A DNA stretch of 64,000 bases from Opitutus terrae PB90-1 (lineage in GTDB: Bacteria; Verrucomicrobiota; Verrucomicrobiia; Opitutales; Opitutaceae): positions 4,101,001 to 4,165,000 of the forward strand of contig NC_010571.1 of assembly GCF_000019965.1 (NCBI RefSeq), written 5' to 3'. This document shows positions 8,773 through 17,715 of the stretch, piece by piece; the stretch's first letter is position 1; the number at the start of each line of letters is the position of its first letter. The translations under genes were made by a program, and so were the position numbers. The notes under the pieces were generated by a model. That model saw only the letters and a list, made by a program, of their open reading frames with translations. It made no database searches and was not told the DNA's origin.

Positions 8773-9312
8773 ATGACGACAGCCACGCCCACTCGAACAG
8801 ATCGTTTTGAAACGCTGGTGCGCGAGCACCAGGCCGGACTGCGCGCATATGTGCGCGCGCTCGGTGCGCAGGACGCGTGGGTCGATGATCTCGCCCAGGA
8901 AGTCTTTCTCGTTGCGTATCGACGGATGGAGCATTTCGAGGCGGGCGGTGACTTTGGCCGCTGGTTGCGTGGGATCGCCCGCAATCTCGTGCTGAACGAT
9001 CTCCGCAAGAACGCGCGCCGCTGGCGGCTGCTGCAGGATGCGATCACAGAGGTGTTGGTGGACGACGAGGCCGCGGATCGCTGCGGGGAAGCGCCGACCG
9101 CCGGATTGCTGAGCGCGATGAACGACTGCGTCGCGCAGTTGCCCGCGCGCAGCCGCGAGCTGCTGCAACGGCGCTACCGCGACAGCGCCGATGCGCCGAC
9201 GCTCGCGCGCAATTTCAATCTCAGCGCCGCGGCCGTGCGCCAGACGCTGGTGCGGAGCCGTGCGGCGGTGCGACGCTGCATCGACGCCAAAGTCGGGGAG
9301 GCTTGGCTGTGA
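8773..9312 (+). CDS. ECF-like RNA polymerase sigma-70 factor
   Basis: A 179-residue sigma factor of the Rhodopirellula/Verrucomicrobium type. Region 2 is visible in RFETLVREHQAGLRAYVRAL and DDLAQEVFLVAYRR, followed by GGDFGRWLRGIARN. Region 4 is around LPARSRELLQRRY...LARNFNLSAAAVRQTLVRSR, a helix-turn-helix. The ATG at 8773 is preferred. A GTG at 8740 is in frame, but its GAGG lies only one base upstream. The stop overlaps the start of the next gene by four bases (GTGA), which is typical of translational coupling of a sigma factor to its anti-sigma partner. It probably controls this five-gene cassette. Confidence 0.87.
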   Translation: MTTATPTRTDRFETLVREHQAGLRAYVRALGAQDAWVDDLAQEVFLVAYRRMEHFEAGGDFGRWLRGIARNLVLNDLRKNARRWRLLQDAITEVLVDDEAADRCGEAPTAGLLSAMNDCVAQLPARSRELLQRRYRDSADAPTLARNFNLSAAAVRQTLVRSRAAVRRCIDAKVGEAWL

Positions 9313-10067
9313 CGCCGGACCGTTTCGAGGAATTGGTGCAGCAACTGCTCGACGGCGAACTGCCGACGTCCGGCGGTGCGGAGCTCGCAGCGGAACTGCA
9401 GACCCGGCCGGAACGTCGGCGCGAGCTGCGGCAGCACCTTGTGCTGTGGGAACTTTGGGCGCAGCAGCAGGCACCGGAGCGCTCGGCGGACGCGTTCGTC
9501 GCGGGCTGGACGACACGACTGCGCGCCGAACGGCAGGGCGAGCGTTTCGTGGCGGAAGTCGAGCAGCGAATACGTGCCGACGCGGATCTGGGTGATTCCG
9601 CTGGTTGTGGGGCGGAGTCTCCTGATCCGGCCTCACCACGGTCCCCACACGGTGTGTTTCGTTGGTGGCAGGCGCTGCAGCAGCCGGCTGGCGCCTTGTG
9701 GGCGGCGGTGTCGGTGGTCGCGTTTGCCGCGGTGGTGTGGCTGGCGATGCCGGGCCGCGCGATCGCGACGGTGACCGTGCAGGGCGAAGCGGTGTGCACG
9801 TCGTGCGCGCTGCACGAAACGCACGAGCACCTGCCAGCCATCCGCGTGCAAGCCGACGGCGAGACGACAATCTATTACGTGCAGTCCGATCCGGCGGAGA
9901 TTCTTCGCATCGGCGATTACTGCATGGCGCCGGTTCCGCTGGTCGCAACCGGTCGCATGCACACGGAGAAGGGGCGCCGACTATTCGAAGCGCAGATCGT
10001 CACCGGCACCAGCGACAAAGCGCGACCGCGCGGCCAGGCCGGCGAACCGATCCTGTTTCCATTTTAA
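9309..10067 (+). CDS. Membrane anti-sigma-like protein with Cys/His-rich outer domain
   Basis: The GTG start overlaps the sigma factor's stop (GTGA) and has a GGGAGG six bases upstream. The N-terminal 75 residues (FEELVQQLLDGELP...RRELRQHLVLWELW) match the cytoplasmic anti-sigma domain usual in Planctomycetes and Verrucomicrobiota. A single membrane helix lies near residues 130-150 (AVSVVAFAAVVWLAM). The outer domain contains CTSCALHETHEH at residues 163-174, a C-x2-C-x2-H-x2-H-x-H pattern that looks able to bind a metal or heme. A Pro/Ser-rich stretch (residues about 100-115) separates the parts. The role as anti-sigma is inferred from position and architecture. Confidence 0.75.
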   Translation: MTPDRFEELVQQLLDGELPTSGGAELAAELQTRPERRRELRQHLVLWELWAQQQAPERSADAFVAGWTTRLRAERQGERFVAEVEQRIRADADLGDSAGCGAESPDPASPRSPHGVFRWWQALQQPAGALWAAVSVVAFAAVVWLAMPGRAIATVTVQGEAVCTSCALHETHEHLPAIRVQADGETTIYYVQSDPAEILRIGDYCMAPVPLVATGRMHTEKGRRLFEAQIVTGTSDKARPRGQAGEPILFPF

Positions 10068-10070
10068 CCT

Positions 10071-10571
10071 ATGAAACCATTCCGTTCACTCCTGTGGGGA
10101 TGCTCGATTCTCGTCGCGGCGCAGCTAATCGCGACACCGACCAAGGCCGACGAAAACGCGGCGCGCGCGTGGAGCGATCCGGCCGTGGAGCAGGCCGTGC
10201 TCGCGACCAACACCCAGATGATCGCCGCGGCCAACCGGCTGGATGTGGATGCGTTTTTCGCGTACATCGTGGACACCGACAAGGGCATGATTGTGCAGAA
10301 CGGGACGATTTTCCGCACGCGCCAGCAAGCCTACGACGCAGTGAAGCGCGGGATGGCCGGCGTTACGAAGCTCGAGCGCCGCATCGAGAATCCCCAGGTC
10401 ACCGTGATTGGTCCCGACACGGCACTGCTCGTCGCCGACGGGAGTGTAGACGCGGTGTTCGTCGACGGGCGCAGCATGACCAGCCGTTTCGCTGTGTCGC
10501 TGCTTTTCGTCCGCACCGGCACGCAGTGGAAACTGCTGCACGGCCACTACTCGGCGCCGGCAATGCGCTGA
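10071..10571 (+). CDS. Exported NTF2/SnoaL-like (DUF4440-type) protein
   Basis: A 166-residue protein with a Sec signal peptide (MKPFRSLLWGCSILVAAQLIATPTKADE). The remainder has the layout of an NTF2-like fold: an N-terminal helix pair (LATNTQMIAAANRLDVDAFFAYI), then VQNGTIFRTRQQAYDAVKRGMAG, then strands ending in QWKLLHGHYSAPAM, the typical DUF4440/SnoaL ending. These small cone-shaped domains bind hydrophobic ligands or catalyse simple reactions. No catalytic set can be assigned. It begins three bases after the anti-sigma gene's stop, so it is almost certainly in the same operon. Confidence 0.78.
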   Translation: MKPFRSLLWGCSILVAAQLIATPTKADENAARAWSDPAVEQAVLATNTQMIAAANRLDVDAFFAYIVDTDKGMIVQNGTIFRTRQQAYDAVKRGMAGVTKLERRIENPQVTVIGPDTALLVADGSVDAVFVDGRSMTSRFAVSLLFVRTGTQWKLLHGHYSAPAMR

Positions 10572-10632
10572 ACCAGCCTCGTTCGCCCGTCGAACTTTCC
10601 CCGATCGCAGCCCCAACTCGTCCCGATCCATC

Positions 10633-11214
10633 ATGAAACGAAAAGAATTCCTCCAGCAGGCCTGCACCTATGGCCTTTGCTCGTGCGCCGTCGCCTCGCT
10701 CTTCGCGCCCGCGGCGAAGTTGTTCGCAGAAGAAGCCAAGCCCGAAGGCATGCCGGAGAAGCCGAAGGAGGACTGGCGGATCGGCTTCATGCAGGAGCGC
10801 TATGCGAAGCTGCTCGCCTCACTCGAGAAACGTGCCGACAGCGCGGCGCTCGATGCAGCGCTGGAGGACGTCGGACAGTATTGCGCCAGCACGACGGACA
10901 TGGTGAAGGCGCATGCTGGCGATCCGGATGGTTTCCTCGCGACCATCCGCGAAAAATGGCACGCCGATGCCACGCAGGACAAGGCAACTGGCGTCGTGGC
11001 GCTCGCGTTTCCGGCCATGAAGGAGTGCCCGTGTGCGCTGGTGCGCGCCGGGCTCACGTCAGCGCGGGTGTGCCAGTGCTCCGTCGGCTGGCAGAAGAAG
11101 GCTTTCGGCGTGGTGTTCGGCCGCCCGGTCGAAGTCGCGTTGAAAGGTTCGCTGTTGCGCGGCGATCCCCGGTGCTCGTTCGAGATTCGCGTCGCGTCCA
11201 AAGCCGCCGCGTGA
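10633..11214 (+). CDS. Tat-type exported Cys-rich protein, ATC-hydrolase/V4R-like
   Basis: A 193-residue protein whose start, MKRKEFLQQACTYGLCSC, resembles a twin-arginine-like leader with Lys-Arg-Lys in place of Arg-Arg. The C-terminal half has a cysteine pattern, KECPCALVRAGLTSARVCQC, followed by GSLLRGDPRCSFEI. The GDPRCSFEI ending is typical of L-2-amino-thiazoline-4-carboxylic acid hydrolase and 4-vinyl-reductase-like ligand-binding domains. A metal or small-ligand role outside the cytoplasm is plausible because of the clustered cysteines and the Cys/His motif in the anti-sigma protein two genes upstream. The true substrate is unknown. Confidence 0.6.
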   Translation: MKRKEFLQQACTYGLCSCAVASLFAPAAKLFAEEAKPEGMPEKPKEDWRIGFMQERYAKLLASLEKRADSAALDAALEDVGQYCASTTDMVKAHAGDPDGFLATIREKWHADATQDKATGVVALAFPAMKECPCALVRAGLTSARVCQCSVGWQKKAFGVVFGRPVEVALKGSLLRGDPRCSFEIRVASKAAA

Positions 11215-11263
11215 GCGGCGGCATGCTGCACGCAAATGGGGGAGTCTCGATTGATTTGAGCGC

Positions 11264-12319
11264 ATGAGTGGCGATTTTCCGGCGTTCGTATCGTTCACCG
11301 TCACGAACGCGTGCAACCTGCGTTGCGCGATGTGTGGGCAGTGGAGTCCCGCGGGTTACATTCGGAGTGGACGAGGCCGGCGCGGCCATCCGTTGACCGC
11401 AGAAGATTGGATGAGACTCGCGGACGAGGCGGCCGCGCACGGGATCAAGTCGATCCTGCTGCGCGGCGGGGAGCCTTTCATGCTGCCGGGAATCCAGCGG
11501 TTGCTCGAACACCTGCACGATCTCGGGATGTTCATCTCGATCGACACCAATGGCACGCGACTCGCGGCGTTCGCGGAAGAACTCGTGCGGCTGGGCCGAG
11601 TGCACGTCACCGTGTCGATCGATGGCACGGAGCGGGTGCACGATGCCGTGCGCGGCGTGCCTGGCTGTTTTCGGCAGATCGCGTTCGGCTTGAAACGACT
11701 CGCGGAACTCGATCCCGGTCGCCCGCCCCACGTGAGTCGCGCGCTGTGCTTTACGATCAGCCCTTGGTCGCTGCCCGGGCTTGGTGCGATGCCGGAGGTA
11801 GCACGCCAGCTCGGCATTGAGACGATCTGCATCGTGCCTTATTGCTATGTATCAACGGCGGCGGGGCGCGCTTGGGCGGAGCAGGTGCGCGAACTCGTGG
11901 GACAGGAGGCGTTCGCGTGGCGTGGCTTCGAACACGACCAGTCCGGCGTGGACCTCGCGGAGTTCGAGCGTGAGCACCAGCGGTTCACCGCCTCGTTGGG
12001 TGAGGTCACGAGCTATCCCTACATGCCACTCAGCCGCGACGAATATCGCGCATGGTTCGCCGATCCAGCCAAAGCGGTCGGTCCGGCGGCGTGCAGCAAC
12101 GTCGAGCGATTGCTCGACATCCAGCCGACGGGTGAAGCGAACTTCTGCGTCGACCTGCCCGACGCCTCGCTGGGAAACGTGCGGCGACAATCGATCGCAG
12201 AGATCTGGCAGGGCGAGCCGGCCCGACGATTTCGGGAGCGACGGCGGCGAGAGCCGCTTGGCGCCTGCAGCCGCTGCGTCGCGCGGCACATGGCTGATCC
12301 GCGGGACTCCTCGGGCTAG
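11264..12319 (+). CDS. Radical SAM enzyme with C-terminal Cys-rich (SPASM-like) region
   Basis: A 351-residue enzyme. The 4Fe-4S/SAM site is CNLRCAMC (C-x3-C-x2-C) near residues 17-24, followed by the GGEPF motif near residue 69 and SIDG near residue 123, all standard for the radical SAM barrel. The C-terminal part has further cysteines (AACSN, NFCVDLPDASLGNV, ACSRCVARH), like the SPASM/twitch region that binds extra iron-sulfur clusters in peptide- or protein-modifying members. It lies 49 bases after the Tat-type gene on the same strand. Modification of a neighbouring Cys-rich protein is possible but is inference only. Confidence 0.85.
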   Translation: MSGDFPAFVSFTVTNACNLRCAMCGQWSPAGYIRSGRGRRGHPLTAEDWMRLADEAAAHGIKSILLRGGEPFMLPGIQRLLEHLHDLGMFISIDTNGTRLAAFAEELVRLGRVHVTVSIDGTERVHDAVRGVPGCFRQIAFGLKRLAELDPGRPPHVSRALCFTISPWSLPGLGAMPEVARQLGIETICIVPYCYVSTAAGRAWAEQVRELVGQEAFAWRGFEHDQSGVDLAEFEREHQRFTASLGEVTSYPYMPLSRDEYRAWFADPAKAVGPAACSNVERLLDIQPTGEANFCVDLPDASLGNVRRQSIAEIWQGEPARRFRERRRREPLGACSRCVARHMADPRDSSG

Positions 12320-12428
12320 CGGCTAGGGTTCGGCCAATCGCTGCAGAAGCGGGAGGCGATGCGCGCTCGCGCCGCATGAGGCCGATTTCTGTGCCGGATT
12401 CGGCGCGCTGCTAAGCACCGGCGGCACG

Positions 12429-15215
12429 TTGGCGGAGAGGCGGAAGGAAGCCCGACGCTTGTCGCGAAGAGGGGTGAATGCCTCCATAAGAACTCCGCCG
12501 TTGAGAGTAATCAGCCGCCGGGGCGAATGTTCGCCGGCTCGCGATGCGCGGAAGGCTGCGCCGCTTTTTTCCGGCGGTTGGCGATCGGTCGCACTCGCGG
12601 CGGCGGTGATGGTTCTTACGCCCCCCATGGTCGCGATGCCGATCACCGGGCCCGCGGTGGCGGGATTCGAGATGTATGATCAGCGCCTCCCGGCGCTGCT
12701 CGAAAAATGGCATATTCCGGGCGCAACCGTGGCGGTCGCGGTGGACGGCCGGATCATCTTCGCGCGGGGCTACGGTTTCGCGGACCCTGAGGCCGGCCGG
12801 CCGATGCAGCCGGACACGCGCATGCGGATCGGGAGCATTTCGAAAATGCTGACGGCGGCGGCGGTATTGAAGCTGGTGGAGGACGGCCGGCTGTCGCTGC
12901 AGGATCGGGCCTTTCTGGGCTGGCCGACGCCGACGTACGCCGGCGCGGCGCGTGATCCGCGGCTCGATCGAATCACGGTCGCGCACCTGCTGAGCCACAC
13001 GGCGGGCTGGATTTCGAGCGAGGCGGAGATCCCGTTTTCAGGCGGGCAGCGTGGTTTCAACCCCGTTTACCTCCAACGCCAGATCGCGGAGATTCTTGGG
13101 CAACCTCCGCCGGCTTCCGCGGAAACCATCGCGCAGGTGGTTGTCGGACAGCCGCTGCAAGCCGAGCCGGGAAGAGTCTACGCCTACACGAATACCGGTT
13201 ATATCGTGCTTGGGCGGCTCATCGAACGTGCCACCGGCCAGACCTACGAGGAAGCCGTGCGGACGATCCTCGGCCGCGTCGGAATCTCCGGACTGAGGAT
13301 CGGTGACACCCGGCGCAGTGAGCTCGAAGACGACGAAGCCGTGTATGTCGATTATCCCGGCGCGGCGTTGATGGAGTCGCATATCGGTGACACCGGGCTG
13401 GTGCCGGAGCCGTATGCCTATTCGCTGCACTCGTGGGACGCCTCGGGCGGCTGGACGATGTCGGCGATCGAAGGCGTTCGGTTTCTGCTCGCGCTGGAGG
13501 GCGCCGGTGACACGCCGCGGCTGCTGCGATCGGATTCCGTCACCGCGATGCGTACCGAACAGTATCCCGGCTCCGCTTACGGGTATGGTTGGTGCACGAG
13601 CAACCATCCTTTCAGCAGCGACGGGGGACACAATGGCGGCATGGCGGGCACGCTGGCGGAACTCGTCCGTTCGAGCGATGGACGGCGTCATACCATGGTG
13701 ATATTCAACAGCCGGCCGGCCGACGTGGATGGAATCCTCGCCGAATCGGCGCAGGTCCTGCACTCGGTCGACAGCCGGCCCGCGACGTTCGCGCATGATT
13801 TCACGACGACCACGCTGGGGTGGGAGGCGTGGCAGCAGCGCACTCTCGCCAGTGCGGCTGCCGAGCCGCTGGACGATCCGGACCACGACGGGGTGACGAA
13901 CCTGCTGGAGTATGCCGCCGGTCTCGATCCGACGCGGCGCGACTCGCCATCGCCGGCTTCGCTTACGATCGGATCGGACGGCGTTGCAGCGCTGACGTTC
14001 CAGCGGCTGATTCTGGAGCAACCCTTGGAGTGGAAGATTGAGAGCAGTGCCGATGGGCGGAACTGGAGCGCGATCGAAAGCGTGGGCGCGCCTGCGGGGC
14101 TCACTCCCGACGGCACGTTGTCGATGAGCGTTCGTGTTCCGGGTGCGGCGCGCGCGCGGCTGCTTGTCCGCCAGCGATCGAGCGGGGCGGAAGCGGTCTT
14201 CGAGCCTGTGCTGTCACCGCGAATGGTTGCGTTGACCGCGGGGGAAAGTACCACGCTTTCGGCCGTGGTGCCGCCGGACACGCCCTTGCAGTGGCGGCGG
14301 AATGGCGAGGTCATTCCGGGAGCAACGACGTCCAACCTGACACTGAGAAATGTTTGGTCTGCGGACGCGGGTATCTATACCGTGGACATCGGCGGCGACT
14401 CGCCATCCACCTGCCTGGCCGCGATCGTGGGCATTCGTTCCGTCGCGAAGGTCATGGGTGACGGGATCATCGTTGGCAGCGATGTTCGTCATCCGAACGG
14501 CAACATCTACGATCAGGTGCTGCTCACCGGTGCGGCCGCGACGGTCACGGCCGATCCGGCGCAGGTGACGCGGGTCTCATTCGTTGATCTGAACGACGAT
14601 ATCGTGCAGGTGGAGTTTTCCGGATCCGGCAGCCTGACGGTCGCGCTTGCCGGCGCATCCGAGCCCGCACTGCCGCGACACTACCATCAGGACATCCGCT
14701 ACGTAAAAGGTCACGCCACGCTCGTGATTGCGGACGCCGACGAGACGACGAACGTCTCGGCTTTCTCGGTCGGGCGCGGGAACGCGGTGAACCAAGCGCT
14801 GTTCAAGGCGGACGTCGCCTACGATGGGATCGCAGATCTCGCGGCGCTCGCGCTTCATGGCTCCGCCGGCAAGGCGGCGGGGATCTTCATGGGCAACGCG
14901 CACCTGTTTGCGGCTTCCGGCGTCACGGGAATTTTCGCCGACGGCATCGCGGTCTCGGGTCCGGCCCGGCTCGGGAACATCAGCGCGTATGATCGGGCGA
15001 CACCGATGCTGGTGTTCGGCTCGCTGGCCGACCTGGCGATCACGGGCGGCGATCTGAAACAGGAGAACGCACGGCCGGTGCAGGTGCGAGGTCTGGGCGC
15101 GGTGTATCTCACGGCTGGCGGAAAATCCGATGGCACGGCGCTGCCGGCCCAGCCGAATCAAGCCAGATTTGAGCTCAATGGCGCGGACGTGACGCCCTGG
15201 CTCGTCGCCCCGTGA
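12429..15215 (+). CDS. Secreted beta-lactamase-fold serine hydrolase with Ig-like and family-specific C-terminal domains
   Basis: A 928-residue exported protein; the start is uncertain (TTG 12429 or GTG 12474). A hydrophobic export segment lies near residues 52-70. Residues 80-450 are a class C beta-lactamase/DD-peptidase fold with SISK (136-139), YTN (253-255) and HNG (401-403), so the catalytic set is complete. Next comes a calcium-type loop LDDPDHDGVTNLLEYAAGLDP (about 480-500), then an Ig-like domain (about 600-675, LQWRRNGEVIPGATTSNLTL...DAGIYTV). The last 250 residues show repeated beta-strand character with VLLTGAAATVTADPAQVTRV, IRYVKGHATLVI and DLAITGGDLKQENARPVQV. I recognise this tail as recurring in Opitutaceae secreted proteins, but it has no named function. 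Confidence 0.8.
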   Translation: MAERRKEARRLSRRGVNASIRTPPLRVISRRGECSPARDARKAAPLFSGGWRSVALAAAVMVLTPPMVAMPITGPAVAGFEMYDQRLPALLEKWHIPGATVAVAVDGRIIFARGYGFADPEAGRPMQPDTRMRIGSISKMLTAAAVLKLVEDGRLSLQDRAFLGWPTPTYAGAARDPRLDRITVAHLLSHTAGWISSEAEIPFSGGQRGFNPVYLQRQIAEILGQPPPASAETIAQVVVGQPLQAEPGRVYAYTNTGYIVLGRLIERATGQTYEEAVRTILGRVGISGLRIGDTRRSELEDDEAVYVDYPGAALMESHIGDTGLVPEPYAYSLHSWDASGGWTMSAIEGVRFLLALEGAGDTPRLLRSDSVTAMRTEQYPGSAYGYGWCTSNHPFSSDGGHNGGMAGTLAELVRSSDGRRHTMVIFNSRPADVDGILAESAQVLHSVDSRPATFAHDFTTTTLGWEAWQQRTLASAAAEPLDDPDHDGVTNLLEYAAGLDPTRRDSPSPASLTIGSDGVAALTFQRLILEQPLEWKIESSADGRNWSAIESVGAPAGLTPDGTLSMSVRVPGAARARLLVRQRSSGAEAVFEPVLSPRMVALTAGESTTLSAVVPPDTPLQWRRNGEVIPGATTSNLTLRNVWSADAGIYTVDIGGDSPSTCLAAIVGIRSVAKVMGDGIIVGSDVRHPNGNIYDQVLLTGAAATVTADPAQVTRVSFVDLNDDIVQVEFSGSGSLTVALAGASEPALPRHYHQDIRYVKGHATLVIADADETTNVSAFSVGRGNAVNQALFKADVAYDGIADLAALALHGSAGKAAGIFMGNAHLFAASGVTGIFADGIAVSGPARLGNISAYDRATPMLVFGSLADLAITGGDLKQENARPVQVRGLGAVYLTAGGKSDGTALPAQPNQARFELNGADVTPWLVAP

Positions 15216-15261
15216 AACGCCCGTTGCGGCGAACGCGTCGCATCACCGCGTTTTTTCGGCT

Positions 15262-15316
15262 GCGGTAGCCGGCCTCGTCTTCTCTTGCGTAGCTACAGCG
15301 AAGGAGGAGAGGCCGG
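15262..15316. repeat. Palindromic intergenic element between convergent genes
   Basis: The arms ggcctcgtcttctc and gaaggaggagaggcc flank a core that reads tgcgtagctacagcgaagg. The element sits between the convergent hydrolase and RND-permease genes and could act as a two-way terminator. It resembles the mosaic palindromes found elsewhere in the window but is a different sequence class. Confidence 0.5.
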
Positions 15317-15344
15317 GCCGGGGGTCAGCGACCGCGGCGACAAC

Positions 15345-17699
15345 TCATGTCTTCACCGGGAAGGGTGCGCGGGTTTTGCCGGAGTGGTGGCGCCAGAACC
15401 AGCGGGCCATCGCCGGGAGCAGGATGATCGCGCCGACCATGTTCACGACGAACATGAACGTCAGCAGCAGGCCCATGTCGGCTTGGAATTTCAGATCGGA
15501 GAAAATCCACATGCTCACGCCGATCGCGAGCGTCAGCCCGGTGAAGACGACCGCGCCGCCGGTGTCCTTGAACGCATTGAACATTGCATCCTCGAAGTAG
15601 TCGCCGCGGCGCAGTCCGGCCTGCAGCCGCGCGAAGATGTAGATGCCGTAGTCGACGCCGATGCCCACGCCGAGCGCCACAACGGGCAGCGTGGAGGTTT
15701 TCAGCCCGATGCCGAGGAAGACCATCAGCGCATAGGCCATGTAGCTGACGATCGCGAGCGGCAGAACCACGCACAGCGTCGCGCGAATCGAGCGGAAGGT
15801 GAGGAAGCAGAGCACGAGCACCGCGCCAAACACCCAAAGCACAATCGGCATCTGCGCGGCTTGAACGACTTCGTTGGTGGCCGCCATCACCCCCGCGTTG
15901 CCACTCGCGAGCAGAAACTGCGCCTTGGGCGAGGGATTTTCGGCGGCGAACCGTTTCACCTCGTCCGTGACGGACCGCAGCGTCTCGGCCTTGTGGTCGG
16001 TCAGAAAAATCATGATCGGCATGACGCTGCCGTCGCTATTGAGCAGGCCGGTCGCGGTTTCGATCGGGGAGACTGCCTGGACGAGCGTTTGCGGGTTGCG
16101 CGGCAGGATGCGCCATTTGAGCGAACCCTCGCTGTAGCCGGAGTTGATCGTCTTTGCGGCGCTGGCGAGCGAGATGACCGATTGCACGCCGGGCAGGGTG
16201 CGAATCCGGCGTTCGAAATCATCCATCAGCGTGACCACCTCGTAGTCGACGCAGCCGTTGGGCACCGTCTGGACGATCACGGAAAGGATGTCGACGCCGA
16301 TGCTGAACTCGGAGGTGATGGTGTGGGTGTCCTGATTGTAGCGAGAGTTCTGCCGCAGCTCCGGCACACCGGCCTGCGTATCGCCGATCCGGATTTCCGC
16401 CGACTTCCACCACGCGAGCCCACCGAGTAGGAAGGCCGCGATGATGATCATCATCGACGGGGCCGGTTTCATCTCGCGGGCGAGCCGGGCCCACATCTGG
16501 TCCCAACGCGCGCGGCGGCTGGCGACCCACTCGCCGTATTTCCACGGCAGCCGCAGATAGGAGAGAATGATCGGCAGCAGGAAAAGGTTGGTGATGAGAA
16601 TGAGGCCGACGCCGAGGCTGGCGGTGATGGCGAGTTCCTGGATGGTGGGGATCTTGATCACCAGCATGGTGAGGAAGCCGATCGTGTCGGTGATCAGCGC
16701 CACGCCTCCGGGCATCAGCAGCTGTTCGAAGGCGGCGCGCGCGGCATCGCGGCTGTTGTTGCTGCCTTCGAACACCTGCGTGCGGAAGGCGCCGACCATC
16801 TGCACGCCGTGGCTTACGCCAATCGCGAACACGAGGAACGGAACGAGGATCGAAAACGTGTCGATGCCATAACCCATGGCCGTGAGCGAACCCAACTGCC
16901 AGACCACGGCCACCAGCGAGCAGGCGATCGGCGCGGCGGCCAGCTTCCAGCGGCCGGCGTAGTTCCACACCAGCAGGGCGGTGATCACGATCGAGACGCC
17001 GAAAAAGATCAGCACGCCGCGCGCGCCGGCAGCGACGTCGCCAATGACCTTGGCGAAGCCGATGATGTGGACCTGCACCGCGCCATTGGTCTCGCTCTCG
17101 ACGCGGCTGCGAAGCGCCTCCAGCGCGTCGGCGACCTGGGTGTAGTCGATGGTGCGGCCGGTGCGCGGGTCCTGCTCGATGATCTGCGCACTGATGATCG
17201 CACCGGAAAAATCGTTGGCCACCAGCTGGCCGAGCTTGCCCGATTTGACGATGTTTTCGCGCACCCGAGCGAAGCTTTCCGGAGTGGGAGAGAAATCGGC
17301 GGGAATGACGTTGCCGCCCGAGAAGCCGTCCTCGACCACCTCGATGTAGCGGACGTTCGGCGTGAACAGCGACTGCACCTGCGGCCGGTCCACACCGGGC
17401 AGGAACATCACCTCGTCCGTAGTGCGTCGGAGCTGATCGAAGAACTCCGGGGTGAAGATGTCTCCGTCCTTCGCCATCAGGGCGATGATCGCGCGGTTGG
17501 CGCCGCCGATCTCGCTCTGATATTTTATGAAATTCTGGATGTAGGGATGGTCGGAGGGCAGCGACTTGTTGAAGCTAGCGTCGACCCGGAGCCGCAGGGC
17601 GTAGGTGAACATCACTGCCGTGATCGCGATGAAGACGCAGACCAGCGGGAACCGGCGTCGAAACACCCAACCGGAAAACGAGTGAACTAGAGCGGTCAT
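15345..17699 (-). CDS. MMPL/RND-superfamily exporter
   Basis: A 784-residue inner-membrane permease with two halves of six membrane segments each. After a first helix (LVCVFIAITAVMFTYAL) comes a large periplasmic loop (residues 35-215), then helices from about 220 to 400 including FLVFAIGVSHGVQMVGAFRTQ. A second loop (about 430-610) and a second helix bundle follow, including VVALGVGIGVDYGIYIFARL and FTGLTLAIGVSMW. The GVGIGVDYGIY segment is the usual MMPL/SSD-like signature. The size fits hydrophobe/lipid RND exporters rather than the larger HAE1 drug pumps. It is the last gene of a four-gene minus-strand unit, 16 bases after the YCF48-like gene. Confidence 0.87.
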   Translation of the reverse strand: MTALVHSFSGWVFRRRFPLVCVFIAITAVMFTYALRLRVDASFNKSLPSDHPYIQNFIKYQSEIGGANRAIIALMAKDGDIFTPEFFDQLRRTTDEVMFLPGVDRPQVQSLFTPNVRYIEVVEDGFSGGNVIPADFSPTPESFARVRENIVKSGKLGQLVANDFSGAIISAQIIEQDPRTGRTIDYTQVADALEALRSRVESETNGAVQVHIIGFAKVIGDVAAGARGVLIFFGVSIVITALLVWNYAGRWKLAAAPIACSLVAVVWQLGSLTAMGYGIDTFSILVPFLVFAIGVSHGVQMVGAFRTQVFEGSNNSRDAARAAFEQLLMPGGVALITDTIGFLTMLVIKIPTIQELAITASLGVGLILITNLFLLPIILSYLRLPWKYGEWVASRRARWDQMWARLAREMKPAPSMMIIIAAFLLGGLAWWKSAEIRIGDTQAGVPELRQNSRYNQDTHTITSEFSIGVDILSVIVQTVPNGCVDYEVVTLMDDFERRIRTLPGVQSVISLASAAKTINSGYSEGSLKWRILPRNPQTLVQAVSPIETATGLLNSDGSVMPIMIFLTDHKAETLRSVTDEVKRFAAENPSPKAQFLLASGNAGVMAATNEVVQAAQMPIVLWVFGAVLVLCFLTFRSIRATLCVVLPLAIVSYMAYALMVFLGIGLKTSTLPVVALGVGIGVDYGIYIFARLQAGLRRGDYFEDAMFNAFKDTGGAVVFTGLTLAIGVSMWIFSDLKFQADMGLLLTFMFVVNMVGAIILLPAMARWFWRHHSGKTRAPFPVKT

Positions 17700-17715
17700 T
17701 CGAGACGCGAGCGGG

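Noticed and set aside
9590-9652. Possible repeat-derived insertion in the anti-sigma linker (GDSAGCGAESPDPASPRSPHG).
   Set aside because: It resembles the class D palindrome ends only loosely, and the linker is variable in such proteins anyway.
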